A stretch of DNA of 64,000 nt, from positions 1 to 64,000 of the forward strand of contig NZ_AQHJ01000026.1 in NCBI RefSeq assembly GCF_014925405.1. The letters run 5' to 3'. The position numbers and the translations under genes were made by a program. Positions 7,993 to 16,117 of the stretch are shown here, piece after piece. The stretch comes from Pseudoalteromonas ulvae UL12 (lineage in GTDB: Bacteria; Pseudomonadota; Gammaproteobacteria; Enterobacterales; Alteromonadaceae). The notes under the pieces are model-generated. The model had not been told where the DNA came from. It ran no database searches and worked only from the letters and a program-made list of their open reading frames with translations. The stretch's first letter is position 1. The number at the start of each line of letters is the position of its first letter.

Positions 7993-9828
7993 ATGTCAAT
8001 TGAAAACGATCCCCATTCTGCTGAATTAAATGTAGAGGCTGAACAAGCCAATGCCTCTGACAAGCAACAGACTCACAAAAGTATGCCCATCACTAAACAA
8101 GCAAAGTCGCTATCAAAATTGATAGATGACATACCTGAAGAGCCCGAAGCTCAGCCTGCGGATCCAACAAACCAAAAAAAACATTTTGGTAACCTAAGTA
8201 AACAATCTAAACAGCAAGATGATGAGTTAGCGACCTCTGTTGAAGATCAGAACGATGATTTATTAGCGTTTGAAGGCCCTGACTTTGAACTAGACATGGA
8301 ATCTGATTTGGATTTTGAGCAAGATAATAATCTAGGTATCGAACCTGAACTCGAGGTCGAACCTGAACTAGAAGTCGAACCTGAACTAGAAGTCGAACCT
8401 GAACTAGAAGTCGAACCTAAACTTGATGTCGAATCTGAGCTTAATGTCGAACCTGAGCTCGAAGCCGAACCTGAGCTCGAAGCCGAACCTGAACTAGAAG
8501 TCGAACCTGAGCTCGAAGCCGAACCTGAGCTCGAAGCCGAACCTGAGCTCGAAGCCGAACCTGAGCTCGAAGCCGAACCTGAGCTCGAAGCCGAACCTGA
8601 GCTCGAAGCCGAACCTGAGCTCGAAGCCGAACCTGAGCTCGAAGCCGAACCTGAGCTCGAAGCCGAACCTGAGCTCGAAGCCGAACCTGAGCTCGAAGCC
8701 GAACCTGAGCTCGAAGCCGAACCTGAGCTCGAAGCCGAACCTGAGCTCGAAGCCGAACCTGAGCTCGAAGCCGAACCTGAGCTCGAAGCCGAACCTGAGC
8801 TCGAAGCCGAACCTGAGCTCGAAGCCGAACCTGAGCTCGAAGCCGAACCTGAGCTCGAAGCCGAACCTGAGCTCGAAGCCGAACCTGAGCTCGAAGCCGA
8901 ACCTGAGCTCGAAGCCGAACCTGAGCTCGAAGCCGAACCTGAGCTCGAAGCCGAACCTGAGCTCGAAGCCGAACCTGAGCTCGAAGCCGAACCTGAGCTC
9001 GAAGCCGAACCTGAGCTCGAAGCCGAACCTGAACTAGAAGTCGAACCTGAACTAGAAGCAGAATCTGAACTAGAAGCAGAATCTGAGCTAGAAGTCGAAT
9101 CTGAACTTGATATCGAATCTGAGCTAGAAGTCGAACCTGAACTTGAAATCGAACCTGAACTCGAAGCCGAACCTGAGCTGGAAGTAGAAGCTGAACTAGG
9201 AGCAGAACCTGAGCTAGAAATTGAACCAGAACTTGAAGTTGAACCTGAGCTAGAAGTCGAAACTGAACTTGAAAGCGAACCTGAACTTGAAAGCGAACCT
9301 GAACTTGAAAGCGAACCTGAACTTGAAATCGAACCTGAACTTGAAATCGAACCTGAACTTGAAATCGAACCTGAACTTGAAATCGAACCTGAACTTGAAA
9401 TCGAACCTGAACTTGAAATCGAACCTGAACTTGAAATCGAACCTGAACTTGAAATCGAACCTGAACTTGAAATCGAACCTGAACTTGAAATCGAACCTGA
9501 ACTTGAAATCGAACCTGAACTTGAAATCGAACCTGAACTTGAAATCGAACCTGAACTTGAAATCGAACCTGAACTTGAAATCGAACCTGAACTTGAAATC
9601 GAACCTGAACTTGAAATCGAACCTGAACTTGAAATCGAACCTGAACTTGAAATCGAACCTGAACTTGAAATCGAACCTGAACTTGAAATCGAACCTGAAC
9701 TTGAAATCGAACCTGAACTTGAAATCGAACCTGAACTTGAAATCGAACCTGAACTTGAAATCGAACCTGAACTTGAAATCGAACCTGAACTTGAAATCGA
9801 ACCTGAACTGGCATTTACTCCCTCCTAA
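7993..9828 (+). pseudogene. acidic hexapeptide-repeat protein, expanded and C-terminally truncated copy
   Basis: The 611-residue reading frame has the same N-terminal 115 or so residues as the complete copy at 11091 ([20 protein letters not shown]). It then consists of Glu-Leu-Glu-x-Glu-Pro hexapeptides to the end. The array includes 29 consecutive identical ELEAEP-coding units (8509-9030) and 27 consecutive identical ELEIEP-coding units (9319-9804). The Sel1-like C-terminal domain of the complete copy is missing: at the duplication junction the frame enters ligase sequence and stops after ELAFTPS. It could still be translated into an extremely acidic, Pro-spaced rod, since the promoter region and start are the same as in the other copy, but without its folded end. 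I call it a broken copy produced by the tandem duplication. Confidence 0.75.
8338..9808 (+). repeat. 18-bp coding minisatellite, about 80 units
   Basis: The unit is GAACCTGAACTNGAAnnC and close variants, encoding E-L-E-x-E-P. Two homogeneous blocks stand out. One is 522 bp at 8509-9030 (29 exact units with GAGCTCGAAGCC). The other is 486 bp at 9319-9804 (27 exact units with GAACTTGAAATC). Between them lies a mixed block that matches the sequence seen once in the right copy. All three minus-strand frames and two of three plus-strand frames are open through the array, which creates long but meaningless shadow reading frames. Confidence 0.95.
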
Positions 9829-11008
9829 ACAAAGCTTGGTCATCTTAGCGCCTATTTTGGCTGTTATAGCTGTTCTTGGCATACAGCTTATCCCAGGATT
9901 GACGGCTTCAGAAAATACCCTAAATACGCTGACTACACTGTCGATTGATCCCACTCAGACAAAAGTAATGCTGATCAAAAGCATCACGTATTTTATGTTT
10001 GCCTGGCTTATATTTAGTTACGTTAATCATGTAGATGCACTTAAAAAAGTCTGTTATTCGATTATTGCTGCCGGATTATTCCAAGCGCTTTATGCCACAT
10101 ATTTAAACCTCAACTCTGATATCACTAGCCCACTATTTGGTTATCAACATCATGATCGGGCCACGGGTTCGTTTACCTATTGGAACTTTTTAGCTAACTA
10201 TTTAGCACTGTGTTTATCAATTGGGATTGGTCTGTTAATCAGCCAACTGGCCTTATCGAGCAGTGGATCACAGCTCAGAGCTAAATTACGTGGTGTCATT
10301 ACTATTCTATTGAGCTCAAAAATGCTACTACGCTTGAGCTTAATTGCCATGATCATCGCGCTTATCTTAACGCGCTCTCGTATGGGGAACTCTGCCTTTT
10401 TTATCTCGTTAGCTGCCATTAGCCTCTTTGCGTTTTTCTTTTATAATCGTCGCCCAAGATATTTACGTACTTTAATTGTAAGCTTTTTTATTCTTGATTT
10501 AATTATTGTGGGCGCCATGTTTGGCCTTGAAAAAGTCAAAGAGCGCTTAGTCGAAACCAGCTTGTCTTCTGAAACTCGTGATGAAGTGGTCAGTGATTCA
10601 CTCCCGCTGATTTTAGATAACCCGATCTTAGGAAGTGGCGGTGGTAGTTTTTATACGGCATTTCCAGCTTATCAACCAGGCCCCTACTCTGGGTTTTACG
10701 ATAATGCACACAATGATTATATCCAGTTTGCTGTTGAGCTGGGTCTTCCTATTACTTTATTACTTGGCGCGATGATGCTTTTTGCATTGTATCAAGCCAT
10801 TCATACGATGGTTAAACGAAAAACGCCGCTTTATCAGGGGATTGCATTTGGTTGTGCCGTGGCAATTTTACATATGCTTTTACATTCGACTGTCGATTAT
10901 TCATTACAAGCAGGTGCCAATGCACTAACCTTTATCGTCATTTTGTGTTTGGTTATTATCACTGCTCACTTACCTCATCCAAAACGCAGACATTCTCAAG
11001 ATTCCTAA
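9810..11008 (+). pseudogene. second copy of the O-antigen ligase family gene, missing its first 54 codons
   Basis: From [14 protein letters not shown] to the C-terminal PKRRHSQDS the product is identical to residues 56-453 of the complete ligase. It lacks the start codon, ribosome-binding site and first membrane helix or two. It can be read in frame from an alternative frame of the 18-bp array (N-L-N-L-K-S hexapeptides, from ATG 9269), giving a 579-residue chimera. That frame has no credible translation signal and its lysine-rich repeat is not the selected frame. I interpret it as a dead copy whose only function may be to carry the duplicated intergenic promoter for the downstream gene. Confidence 0.82.
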
Positions 11009-11090
11009 GCACGATATTCGCACTTAGCTGAATTTACACTAAGCTTTTCACTAGGATACTGTTACCTTTACGCCTAGTGAGAAGCTTTAT

Positions 11091-12551
11091 ATGTCAATTG
11101 AAAACGATCCCCATTCTGCTGAATTAAATGTAGAGGCTGAACAAGCCAATGCCTCTGACAAGCAACAGACTCACAAAAGTATGCCCATCACTAAACAAGC
11201 AAAGTCGCTATCAAAATTGATAGATGACATACCTGAAGAGCCCGAAGCTCAGCCTGCGGATCCAACAAACCAAAAAAAACATTTTGGTAACCTAAGTAAA
11301 CAATCTAAACAGCAAGATGATGAGTTAGCGACCTCTGTTGAAGATCAGAACGATGATTTATTAGCGTTTGAAGGCCCTGACTTTGAACTAGACATGGAAT
11401 CTGATTTGGATTTTGAGCAAGATAATAATCTAGGTATCGAACCTGAACTCGAGGTCGAACCTGAACTAGAAGTCGAACCTGAACTAGAAGCAGAATCTGA
11501 ACTAGAAGCAGAATCTGAGCTAGAAGTCGAATCTGAACTTGATATCGAATCTGAGCTAGAAGTCGAACCTGAACTTGAAATCGAACCTGAACTCGAAGCC
11601 GAACCTGAGCTGGAAGTAGAAGCTGAACTAGGAGCAGAACCTGAGCTAGAAATTGAACCAGAACTTGAAGTTGAACCTGAGCTAGAAGTCGAAACTGAAC
11701 TTGAAAGCGAACCTGAACTTGAAAGCGAACCTGAACTTGAAATCGAACCTGAACTTGAAATCGAACCTGAACTTGAAATCGAACCTGAACTAGAAGTCGA
11801 ATCTGAACTCGAAGTCGAACCTGAACTAGAAGTAGAAGTTGAACTAGAAGTCGAACCTGAGCTAGAAGTCGAACCTGAGCTCGAAGTTGAACCTGAGCTA
11901 GAAGTTGAACCTGAGCTTGAAGCAGAAGTTGAACTAGGAGCAGAATCTGAGCTAGAAGTAGAAGCTGAACTCGAAGTCGAACCTGAGCTAGAAGTCGAAC
12001 CTGAGCTAGAAGTCGAACCTGAGCTAGAAGTCGAACCTGAGCTAGAAGTTGAACCTGAGCTTGAAGCAGAACCTACAAACAATCATTCTAATTTTGATCT
12101 CGAGGACATGTCGTTACTAGAAATTGAAAAAAAGCTGCTCGAAACATTTATCAGTTTGCATGATTTATTGACTGAAATTTCAACTCAAAAAAACCATCAC
12201 AATAACGAGTCCGCGACACCTTCAGCAAATCAGCTGTTTGCGACGGCAATTCATATGGCTAAATCTAAGAATGATATTGGCGCGGCAAAATGGATGAGGC
12301 GCGCTGCAATTAGTGGCCATGTTAAAGCTCAGTTTTACTTAGGGCTAATGTTCGCAAAAGGTAACGGCCTACCACAAAGTGAATATCACGCATTTACTTG
12401 GTTAAGCTTGGCTGAATCTCAAGGTTCAATAGAAGCCGTTGAAGCTATATCTAAGTTGCAAAAGCACTTATGTGCAAAACAAATTAAGGATGCAAGAATG
12501 TATGCGGCTTCTTTATATGAACAGATTCATGATGCAAATCATGGCCTATAA
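11091..12551 (+). CDS. acidic hexapeptide-repeat protein with C-terminal Sel1-like domain, complete copy
   Basis: This 486-residue protein has four parts. Residues 1-115 are hydrophilic. About 117-327 is an ELExEP hexapeptide region with V, A, I, S and D at the variable position. About 330-375 is a linker that may form a short coiled coil (SLLEIEKKLLETFISLHDLL). The C-terminus (about 380-486) has two Sel1/TPR-like helical hairpins (AAKWMRRAAISGHVKAQFY, then LGLMFAKGNGLPQSEYHAFTWLSLAE). There is no signal peptide or membrane helix, so it is probably cytoplasmic. Its 5' 400 bp and upstream region are identical to the copy at 7993, but its repeat is far shorter (three ELEIEP units where the other has 27). 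The acidic Pro-spaced array may act as a rigid spacer, and Sel1 repeats usually bind proteins. Family function is unknown. Confidence 0.8.
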   Translation: MSIENDPHSAELNVEAEQANASDKQQTHKSMPITKQAKSLSKLIDDIPEEPEAQPADPTNQKKHFGNLSKQSKQQDDELATSVEDQNDDLLAFEGPDFELDMESDLDFEQDNNLGIEPELEVEPELEVEPELEAESELEAESELEVESELDIESELEVEPELEIEPELEAEPELEVEAELGAEPELEIEPELEVEPELEVETELESEPELESEPELEIEPELEIEPELEIEPELEVESELEVEPELEVEVELEVEPELEVEPELEVEPELEVEPELEAEVELGAESELEVEAELEVEPELEVEPELEVEPELEVEPELEVEPELEAEPTNNHSNFDLEDMSLLEIEKKLLETFISLHDLLTEISTQKNHHNNESATPSANQLFATAIHMAKSKNDIGAAKWMRRAAISGHVKAQFYLGLMFAKGNGLPQSEYHAFTWLSLAESQGSIEAVEAISKLQKHLCAKQIKDARMYAASLYEQIHDANHGL

Positions 12552-12597
12552 TCTTACTTGATTACCCTAAGGCACAAACACTTAGTGCCTTCTCATT

Positions 12598-12622
12598 AGC
12601 CTGCATAATTGCAGGCTTTTTT
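12598..12622 (+). terminator. Rho-independent terminator after the repeat/Sel1 gene
   Basis: AGCCTGCA (12598-12605), loop TAAT, TGCAGGCT (12610-12617), then five more T residues. A weaker hairpin (AAGGCAC...GTGCCTT, about 12569-12591) precedes it. Confidence 0.9.
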
Positions 12623-12770
12623 ATTCAAACACTCCCCTATTTTTTATCAATATTTCGAATAGTGCATTACATCAGATGATTTTTTGAACTTTTGTAGCTG
12701 TTTAAATAAACAAAATGTAAAAAAAGGCTTGCACCATACAACTGTATAAACTACTGTATATACATAACTA

Positions 12771-12786
12771 CTGTATAAACAACCAG
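12771..12786 (+). promoter_or_regulatory. LexA-type SOS box upstream of sulA-like gene
   Basis: CTGTATAAACAACCAG fits CTG-N10-CAG, with one deviation from the stricter CTGT-N8-ACAG consensus. It is 11 bp before the sulA-like ATG. ACTGTATA is also present at 12741-12748 and 12753-12760, so two more half-site-like copies lie upstream. LexA control is expected for sulA in gammaproteobacteria. The exact operator is inferred. Confidence 0.6.
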
Positions 12787-12796
12787 TGAGATACTT

Positions 12797-13237
12797 ATGT
12801 TACAAACAATTGATGTACGACGTGTTAAAAGTTACCAAGATACCTGTGCTAAAACTCATTTACATCTAGTTGAAGTCGATGATGATATCAGCGCCACTTT
12901 TGAGCTGTTAAAAATCCTTCATCAATTTAATCAACAACCTGGTTGGACGTTACTCATTGCACCTGACGCAGTGCCGAGTAAATCGCTGTTAGACTCTTGC
13001 TCAATCGATAAATCTAAGTTACTTGTGATCAGACAAAAACATCTTTCGAACCTTGAATATGTGCTCAACTCCGCACTTTATAATGGTAACTTTTCTGCTG
13101 TCATCACTTGGACAAATATGCTGAACGCCGAGCAGCTTAATCAATTAGCTCTCCAGCCAGCACTTAACAAAAAAACAGCGCAGCTTTATAGCTTTGTAAG
13201 AGACAATAACGCTATTTCAACGGCCCCTTTAAATTAG
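12797..13237 (+). CDS. sulA: SulA-like SOS cell division inhibitor
   Basis: SulA binds FtsZ and blocks septation while DNA damage persists. The 146-residue product aligns with the core of E. coli SulA (169 residues). FNQQPGWTLLIAPDAVPSK corresponds to QSRWQLWLTPQQKLSR. The LLVIRQKHLSNLEYVLNSAL and NGNFSAVITW segments correspond to [29 protein letters not shown]. The N- and C-terminal ends are poorly conserved, as is usual outside enterics. The LexA-like box directly upstream supports the call. The gene stands alone between a terminator and ychJ. I did not see a neighbouring lexA. Confidence 0.8.
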   Translation: MLQTIDVRRVKSYQDTCAKTHLHLVEVDDDISATFELLKILHQFNQQPGWTLLIAPDAVPSKSLLDSCSIDKSKLLVIRQKHLSNLEYVLNSALYNGNFSAVITWTNMLNAEQLNQLALQPALNKKTAQLYSFVRDNNAISTAPLN

Positions 13238-13349
13238 TACCGTACCAGTTGAATCAGGCTCAATGAACGCAATGCTAAACGGTATAAATTTAGGAAAACC
13301 TCGCAATTTTGCGATACACTTGCGGTTTTTGAAGATTAGGTAAAAATGT

Positions 13350-13811
13350 ATGTGTTATTGTGGTACCGACCTCACATTTGAACACTGTTGCCAACCTTAT
13401 ATCGTTGGCCAACGCACGCCAGCGCATGCTGAACAACTTATGCGCTCCCGTTTTAGTGCCTATGTAATTAGAAACGCAGATTATATTCACCATACTTACG
13501 CGGTCGAAAAACGCCCAGAAAACGTCATTGCAGATATCAACGACTTTGCTAAAAGCTGCCGTTTTATCAAACTCAAGGTGCTAAATAGTGAAGAAAACGG
13601 TGATCTTGCCACGGTTGAATTCAGTGCTCAGTACTTTTATCAGAACTTATTCTGCCAACTTAATGAGTTATCTCGGTTTGAAAAACGTGACGATCAATGG
13701 TTTTACGTTGATGGGGATATTACGCCTACACCTGATCTAAAAGTTGGCCGAAACGATTTGTGCCCGTGTGGAAGCGATAAAAAATACAAAAAGTGTCACG
13801 CTACAGGTTGA
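13350..13811 (+). CDS. ychJ: YchJ-family SEC-C motif protein (UPF0225)
   Basis: The 153-residue protein has a Cys-rich N-terminus ([16 protein letters not shown]), a central NTF2-like domain ([20 protein letters not shown], later VEFSAQYF), and a C-terminal SEC-C zinc motif ([18 protein letters not shown]). This is the standard YchJ layout and length. SEC-C motifs bind zinc and are best known from the SecA tail. The function of YchJ itself is not established. The ATG at 13350 is in frame with the first Cys motif. An ATG four bases earlier is out of frame. Confidence 0.9.
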   Translation: MCYCGTDLTFEHCCQPYIVGQRTPAHAEQLMRSRFSAYVIRNADYIHHTYAVEKRPENVIADINDFAKSCRFIKLKVLNSEENGDLATVEFSAQYFYQNLFCQLNELSRFEKRDDQWFYVDGDITPTPDLKVGRNDLCPCGSDKKYKKCHATG

Positions 13812-13861
13812 GTTAAGCTGTTTTATCGCAAATTAAATAGCAATAAAAATCCAGCGCGCTT

Positions 13862-14386
13862 TTATGCCGTAATGACAGATAATGGTTTATGCAAGGCTGG
13901 GTTTTGCAAATTATCATAAAACGCTGCGGCATTGATTTGCATCTCGCCCATTTGAGTATCTTGCTTTAAGTATCGCTTTTTCACATTTAGCTCGCAGTTA
14001 TTGATAATTTCCGATGATATATGCAAATTATCATCGCGCAATGCCAGCGGCTCTGGCTTTAAATACTGCTTTAACTTTATTTGCTTCATCCCATCGGACT
14101 GTAATAATGCCGCATTCTCTTGCCCAATCAAAAAATCTATTGGTTTTATAGCTAAAGGTTGAGCTGGCCCCGCACCTAATTTAATCCTTAAATCAGTACT
14201 GTCGCTGATTTCAGCATATGGGTTGGGCTGCTCTTCATGAGGTAAATGGAATTGTGCAAAATCCACAGCGTCATGGGATAACATCGCTAACAACAGCGAA
14301 AAGTCAGATCTGCGGTTTTCATCAACCGAAATCGCCAGCTGATTACCCAGCTGTGCTTCGTTTGTTAAAATTCCATCAATCTGCAT
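13862..14386 (-). CDS. conserved hypothetical, VC2046/SO_2500-like
   Basis: The 174-residue protein begins MQIDGILTNEAQLGNQLA and continues RRSDFSLLLAMLSHDAVDFAQF. It resembles a short gammaproteobacterial family of unknown function that I recall as VC2046/SO_2500, known from Vibrio and Shewanella. There is no signal peptide, membrane helix or catalytic motif. It is convergent with ychJ (51 bp apart) and divergent from the first tRNA-Tyr gene. No clear Shine-Dalgarno precedes the ATG at 14386. The family assignment is from memory of its N-terminal pattern and is moderate. Confidence 0.65.
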   Translation of the reverse strand: MQIDGILTNEAQLGNQLAISVDENRRSDFSLLLAMLSHDAVDFAQFHLPHEEQPNPYAEISDSTDLRIKLGAGPAQPLAIKPIDFLIGQENAALLQSDGMKQIKLKQYLKPEPLALRDDNLHISSEIINNCELNVKKRYLKQDTQMGEMQINAAAFYDNLQNPALHKPLSVITA

Positions 14387-14456
14387 TAATAATAACCACT
14401 GTTGTTTTTACTAATGAATTTATCGGCATTACTGCCAATTTCTTTAATCTTTTTCC

Positions 14457-14484
14457 TTTACATCATGAACATTTTTGATAATAT
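14457..14484 (+). promoter_or_regulatory. promoter of tRNA-Tyr copy 1
   Basis: TTTACA (14457-14462), 16-bp spacer, TAATAT (14479-14484), about 8 bp GC-containing discriminator, and tRNA 16 bp after the -10. It differs in sequence from the promoters of copies 2 and 3 but has the same layout. Confidence 0.65.
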
Positions 14485-14499
14485 GCCCGCACTGAATTT

Positions 14500-14584
14500 G
14501 GAGGGGTTCCCGAGTGGCCAAAGGGATCAGACTGTAAATCTGACGGCTCAGCCTTCGGTGGTTCGAATCCACCTCCCTCCACCA
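14500..14584 (+). tRNA. tRNA-Tyr: tRNA-Tyr (GTA), copy 1
   Basis: An 85-nt class II tRNA with the CCA encoded. Acceptor GGAGGGG pairs with TCCCTCC (one G-T). The anticodon is GTA at 14534-14536 in the loop ACTGTAAAT. The long variable arm (CGGCTCAGCCTTC region) is typical of bacterial tRNA-Tyr. The T arm is GGTGG-TTCGAAT-CCACC. It is identical to copies at 15095 and 16010. Confidence 0.97.
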
Positions 14585-14669
14585 TTCTTTCAGTGCCAAT
14601 TTAGTTCACCTATCGCGTGATTATCTAGTTTTACCTACCTAGTAAAAGTAACCTTAAATTCAATAACAC

Positions 14670-14771
14670 TGTTTGACAGTTTGACAGTTTGACTGTTTGA
14701 CAGTTTGACAGTTTGACTGTTTGACTGTTTGACTGTTTGACTGTTTGACTGTTTGACTGTTTGACTGTTTG
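14670..14771 (+). repeat. octamer minisatellite, short allele (about 12.75 units)
   Basis: Tandem TGTTTGAC/AGTTTGAC units begin 86 bp after tRNA copy 1. The first seven units follow the T-A-A-T-A-A-T pattern, where T or A is the first base of the unit. The rest are all T-type. The surrounding spacer (14585-15094) has no credible gene. It contains this array, a 3' flank shared with the next spacer and the tRNA promoter. Confidence 0.95.
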
Positions 14772-15051
14772 TAGCTTATCAAGAATCAACACAACCATTA
14801 ATTTTACGCAATATATTTAACTTGAGCACTGCTGTAAGCAGAGACTTGGTTACTTAGAATGACTAGCTGAGGCTAAACAAAATTAGTAACAACCTTCTCA
14901 TCTCGATAAAAACGCGTTTATCAGGAACAGAACTCATCACGAACAACTAACAGCCCTTGCTCTTTTGACTTCATTTTTGTTTTTTATTGGATCAAAAAAC
15001 ACCAACATGACTACTAAACAAGCAAACAGTTTAAAACTGTCATAAAACTTC

Positions 15052-15079
15052 TTTACACCGATCAGATTTTTGCTATTAT
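15052..15079 (+). promoter_or_regulatory. promoter of tRNA-Tyr copy 2
   Basis: TTTACA (15052-15057), 16-bp spacer, TATTAT (15074-15079), then a GC-rich discriminator (CGCCCTCG) as expected for a growth-rate-controlled stable-RNA promoter. The tRNA begins 15 bases after the -10 element. Confidence 0.75.
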
Positions 15080-15094
15080 CGCCCTCGTAGAAAC

Positions 15095-15179
15095 GGAGGG
15101 GTTCCCGAGTGGCCAAAGGGATCAGACTGTAAATCTGACGGCTCAGCCTTCGGTGGTTCGAATCCACCTCCCTCCACCA
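15095..15179 (+). tRNA. tRNA-Tyr: tRNA-Tyr (GTA), copy 2
   Basis: Identical in sequence to copy 1, 595 bp downstream of it. It has the same long variable arm, anticodon GTA and encoded CCA. The flanking sequence after the tRNA is also the same as after copy 1, showing that a tRNA-plus-spacer unit was duplicated. Confidence 0.97.
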
Positions 15180-15264
15180 TTCTTTCAGTGCCAATTTAGT
15201 TCACCTATCGCGTGATTATCTAGTTTTACCTACCTAGTAAAAGTAACCTTAAATTCAATAACAC

Positions 15265-15680
15265 TGTTTGACAGTTTGACAGTTTGACTGTTTGACAGTT
15301 TGACAGTTTGACTGTTTGACTGTTTGACTGTTTGACTGTTTGACTGTTTGACTGTTTGACTGTTTGACTGTTTGACTGTTTGACTGTTTGACTGTTTGAC
15401 TGTTTGACTGTTTGACTGTTTGACTGTTTGACTGTTTGACTGTTTGACTGTTTGACTGTTTGACTGTTTGACTGTTTGACTGTTTGACTGTTTGACTGTT
15501 TGACTGTTTGACTGTTTGACTGTTTGACTGTTTGACTGTTTGACTGTTTGACTGTTTGACTGTTTGACTGTTTGACTGTTTGACTGTTTGACTGTTTGAC
15601 TGTTTGACTGTTTGACTGTTTGACTGTTTGACTGTTTGACTGTTTGACTGTTTGACTGTTTGACTGTTTGACTGTTTGAC
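15265..15680 (+). repeat. octamer minisatellite, long allele (52 units)
   Basis: A 416-bp array of TGTTTGAC units, exactly 52 repeats of 8. It opens with the same T-A-A-T-A-A-T variant pattern as the short array, and all later units are T-type. The two spacers differ in length by 320 bp, exactly 40 octamers, so unit gain or loss explains nearly all of the difference. Because 8 is not a multiple of 3 the array is open in several frames with a 24-bp period. Those frames are not genes. The rest of the spacer (15180-16009) holds nothing else that I can support. Confidence 0.96.
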
Positions 15681-15966
15681 ACTTTCTAGCTTATCAAGAA
15701 TCAACACAACCATTAATTTTACGCAATATATTTAACTTGAGCACTGCTGTAAGCAGAGACTTGGTTACTTAGAATGACTAGCTGAGGCTAAACAAAATTA
15801 GTAACAACCTTCTCATCTCGATAAAAACGCGTTTATCAGGAACAGAACTCATCACGAACAACTAACAGCCCTTGCTCTTTTGACTTCATTTTTGTTTTTT
15901 ATTGGATCAAAAAACACCAACATGACTACTAAACAAGCAAACAGTTTAAAACTGTCATAAAACTTC

Positions 15967-15994
15967 TTTACACCGATCAGATTTTTGCTATTAT
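15967..15994 (+). promoter_or_regulatory. promoter of tRNA-Tyr copy 3
   Basis: The same TTTACA-16 bp-TATTAT element and GC-rich discriminator as copy 2, shifted by 915 bp. Confidence 0.75.
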
Positions 15995-16009
15995 CGCCCT
16001 CGTAGAAAC

Positions 16010-16094
16010 GGAGGGGTTCCCGAGTGGCCAAAGGGATCAGACTGTAAATCTGACGGCTCAGCCTTCGGTGGTTCGAATCCACCTCCCTCCACCA
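16010..16094 (+). tRNA. tRNA-Tyr: tRNA-Tyr (GTA), copy 3
   Basis: The third identical 85-nt tRNA-Tyr, 915 bp after copy 2. Its downstream flank (TCTACTCCC...) is unique, so this marks the right-hand end of the tandem unit array. Confidence 0.97.
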
Positions 16095-16117
16095 TCTACT
16101 CCCTTCTTGATAAATCT

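Larger units (their letters stand above)
6712..11490 (+). repeat. 3098-bp tandem segmental duplication with 1.68 kb of shared sequence
   Basis: Bases 6712-8392 reappear at 9810-11490 with no difference that I could see by eye. The shared part covers the ligase gene from codon 55, the 82-bp intergenic region and the 5' 400 bases of the acidic repeat gene. The copies then diverge only in the composition and number of 18-bp units. At the junction (9809/9810) the 18-bp array stops in mid-unit and is joined directly to ligase codon 55, with essentially no shared bases, so it does not look like simple homologous unequal crossover. Near-identity implies a very recent event, or an assembly artefact caused by the repeats. 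Confidence 0.9.

Noticed and set aside
8441..9954. Long open frames on the minus strand, and a Lys-Ser-Asn-Leu frame on the plus strand, through the 18-bp array
   Set aside because: The unit has no stop in these frames, so any such array gives long open frames. They lack start signals and conserved domains.
9269..11008. 579-residue fusion of a Lys-rich repeat with the ligase
   Set aside because: No ribosome-binding site and it uses the non-selected frame of the array. It is an effect of the duplication junction.
11345..12082. 245-residue Ser/Gly-rich frame on the minus strand
   Set aside because: It is the complement of the ELExEP repeat (ISSSGS-type), with no supporting signal.
14670..15680. 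Octamer arrays as a CRISPR
   Set aside because: The unit is 8 bp with no spacers and no cas genes.
15230..15713. Two frames of about 150 residues (SNSQTVKQ-type repeats) on the minus strand
   Set aside because: They come from an 8-bp repeat read with a 24-bp period. No start site and no non-repeat domain.
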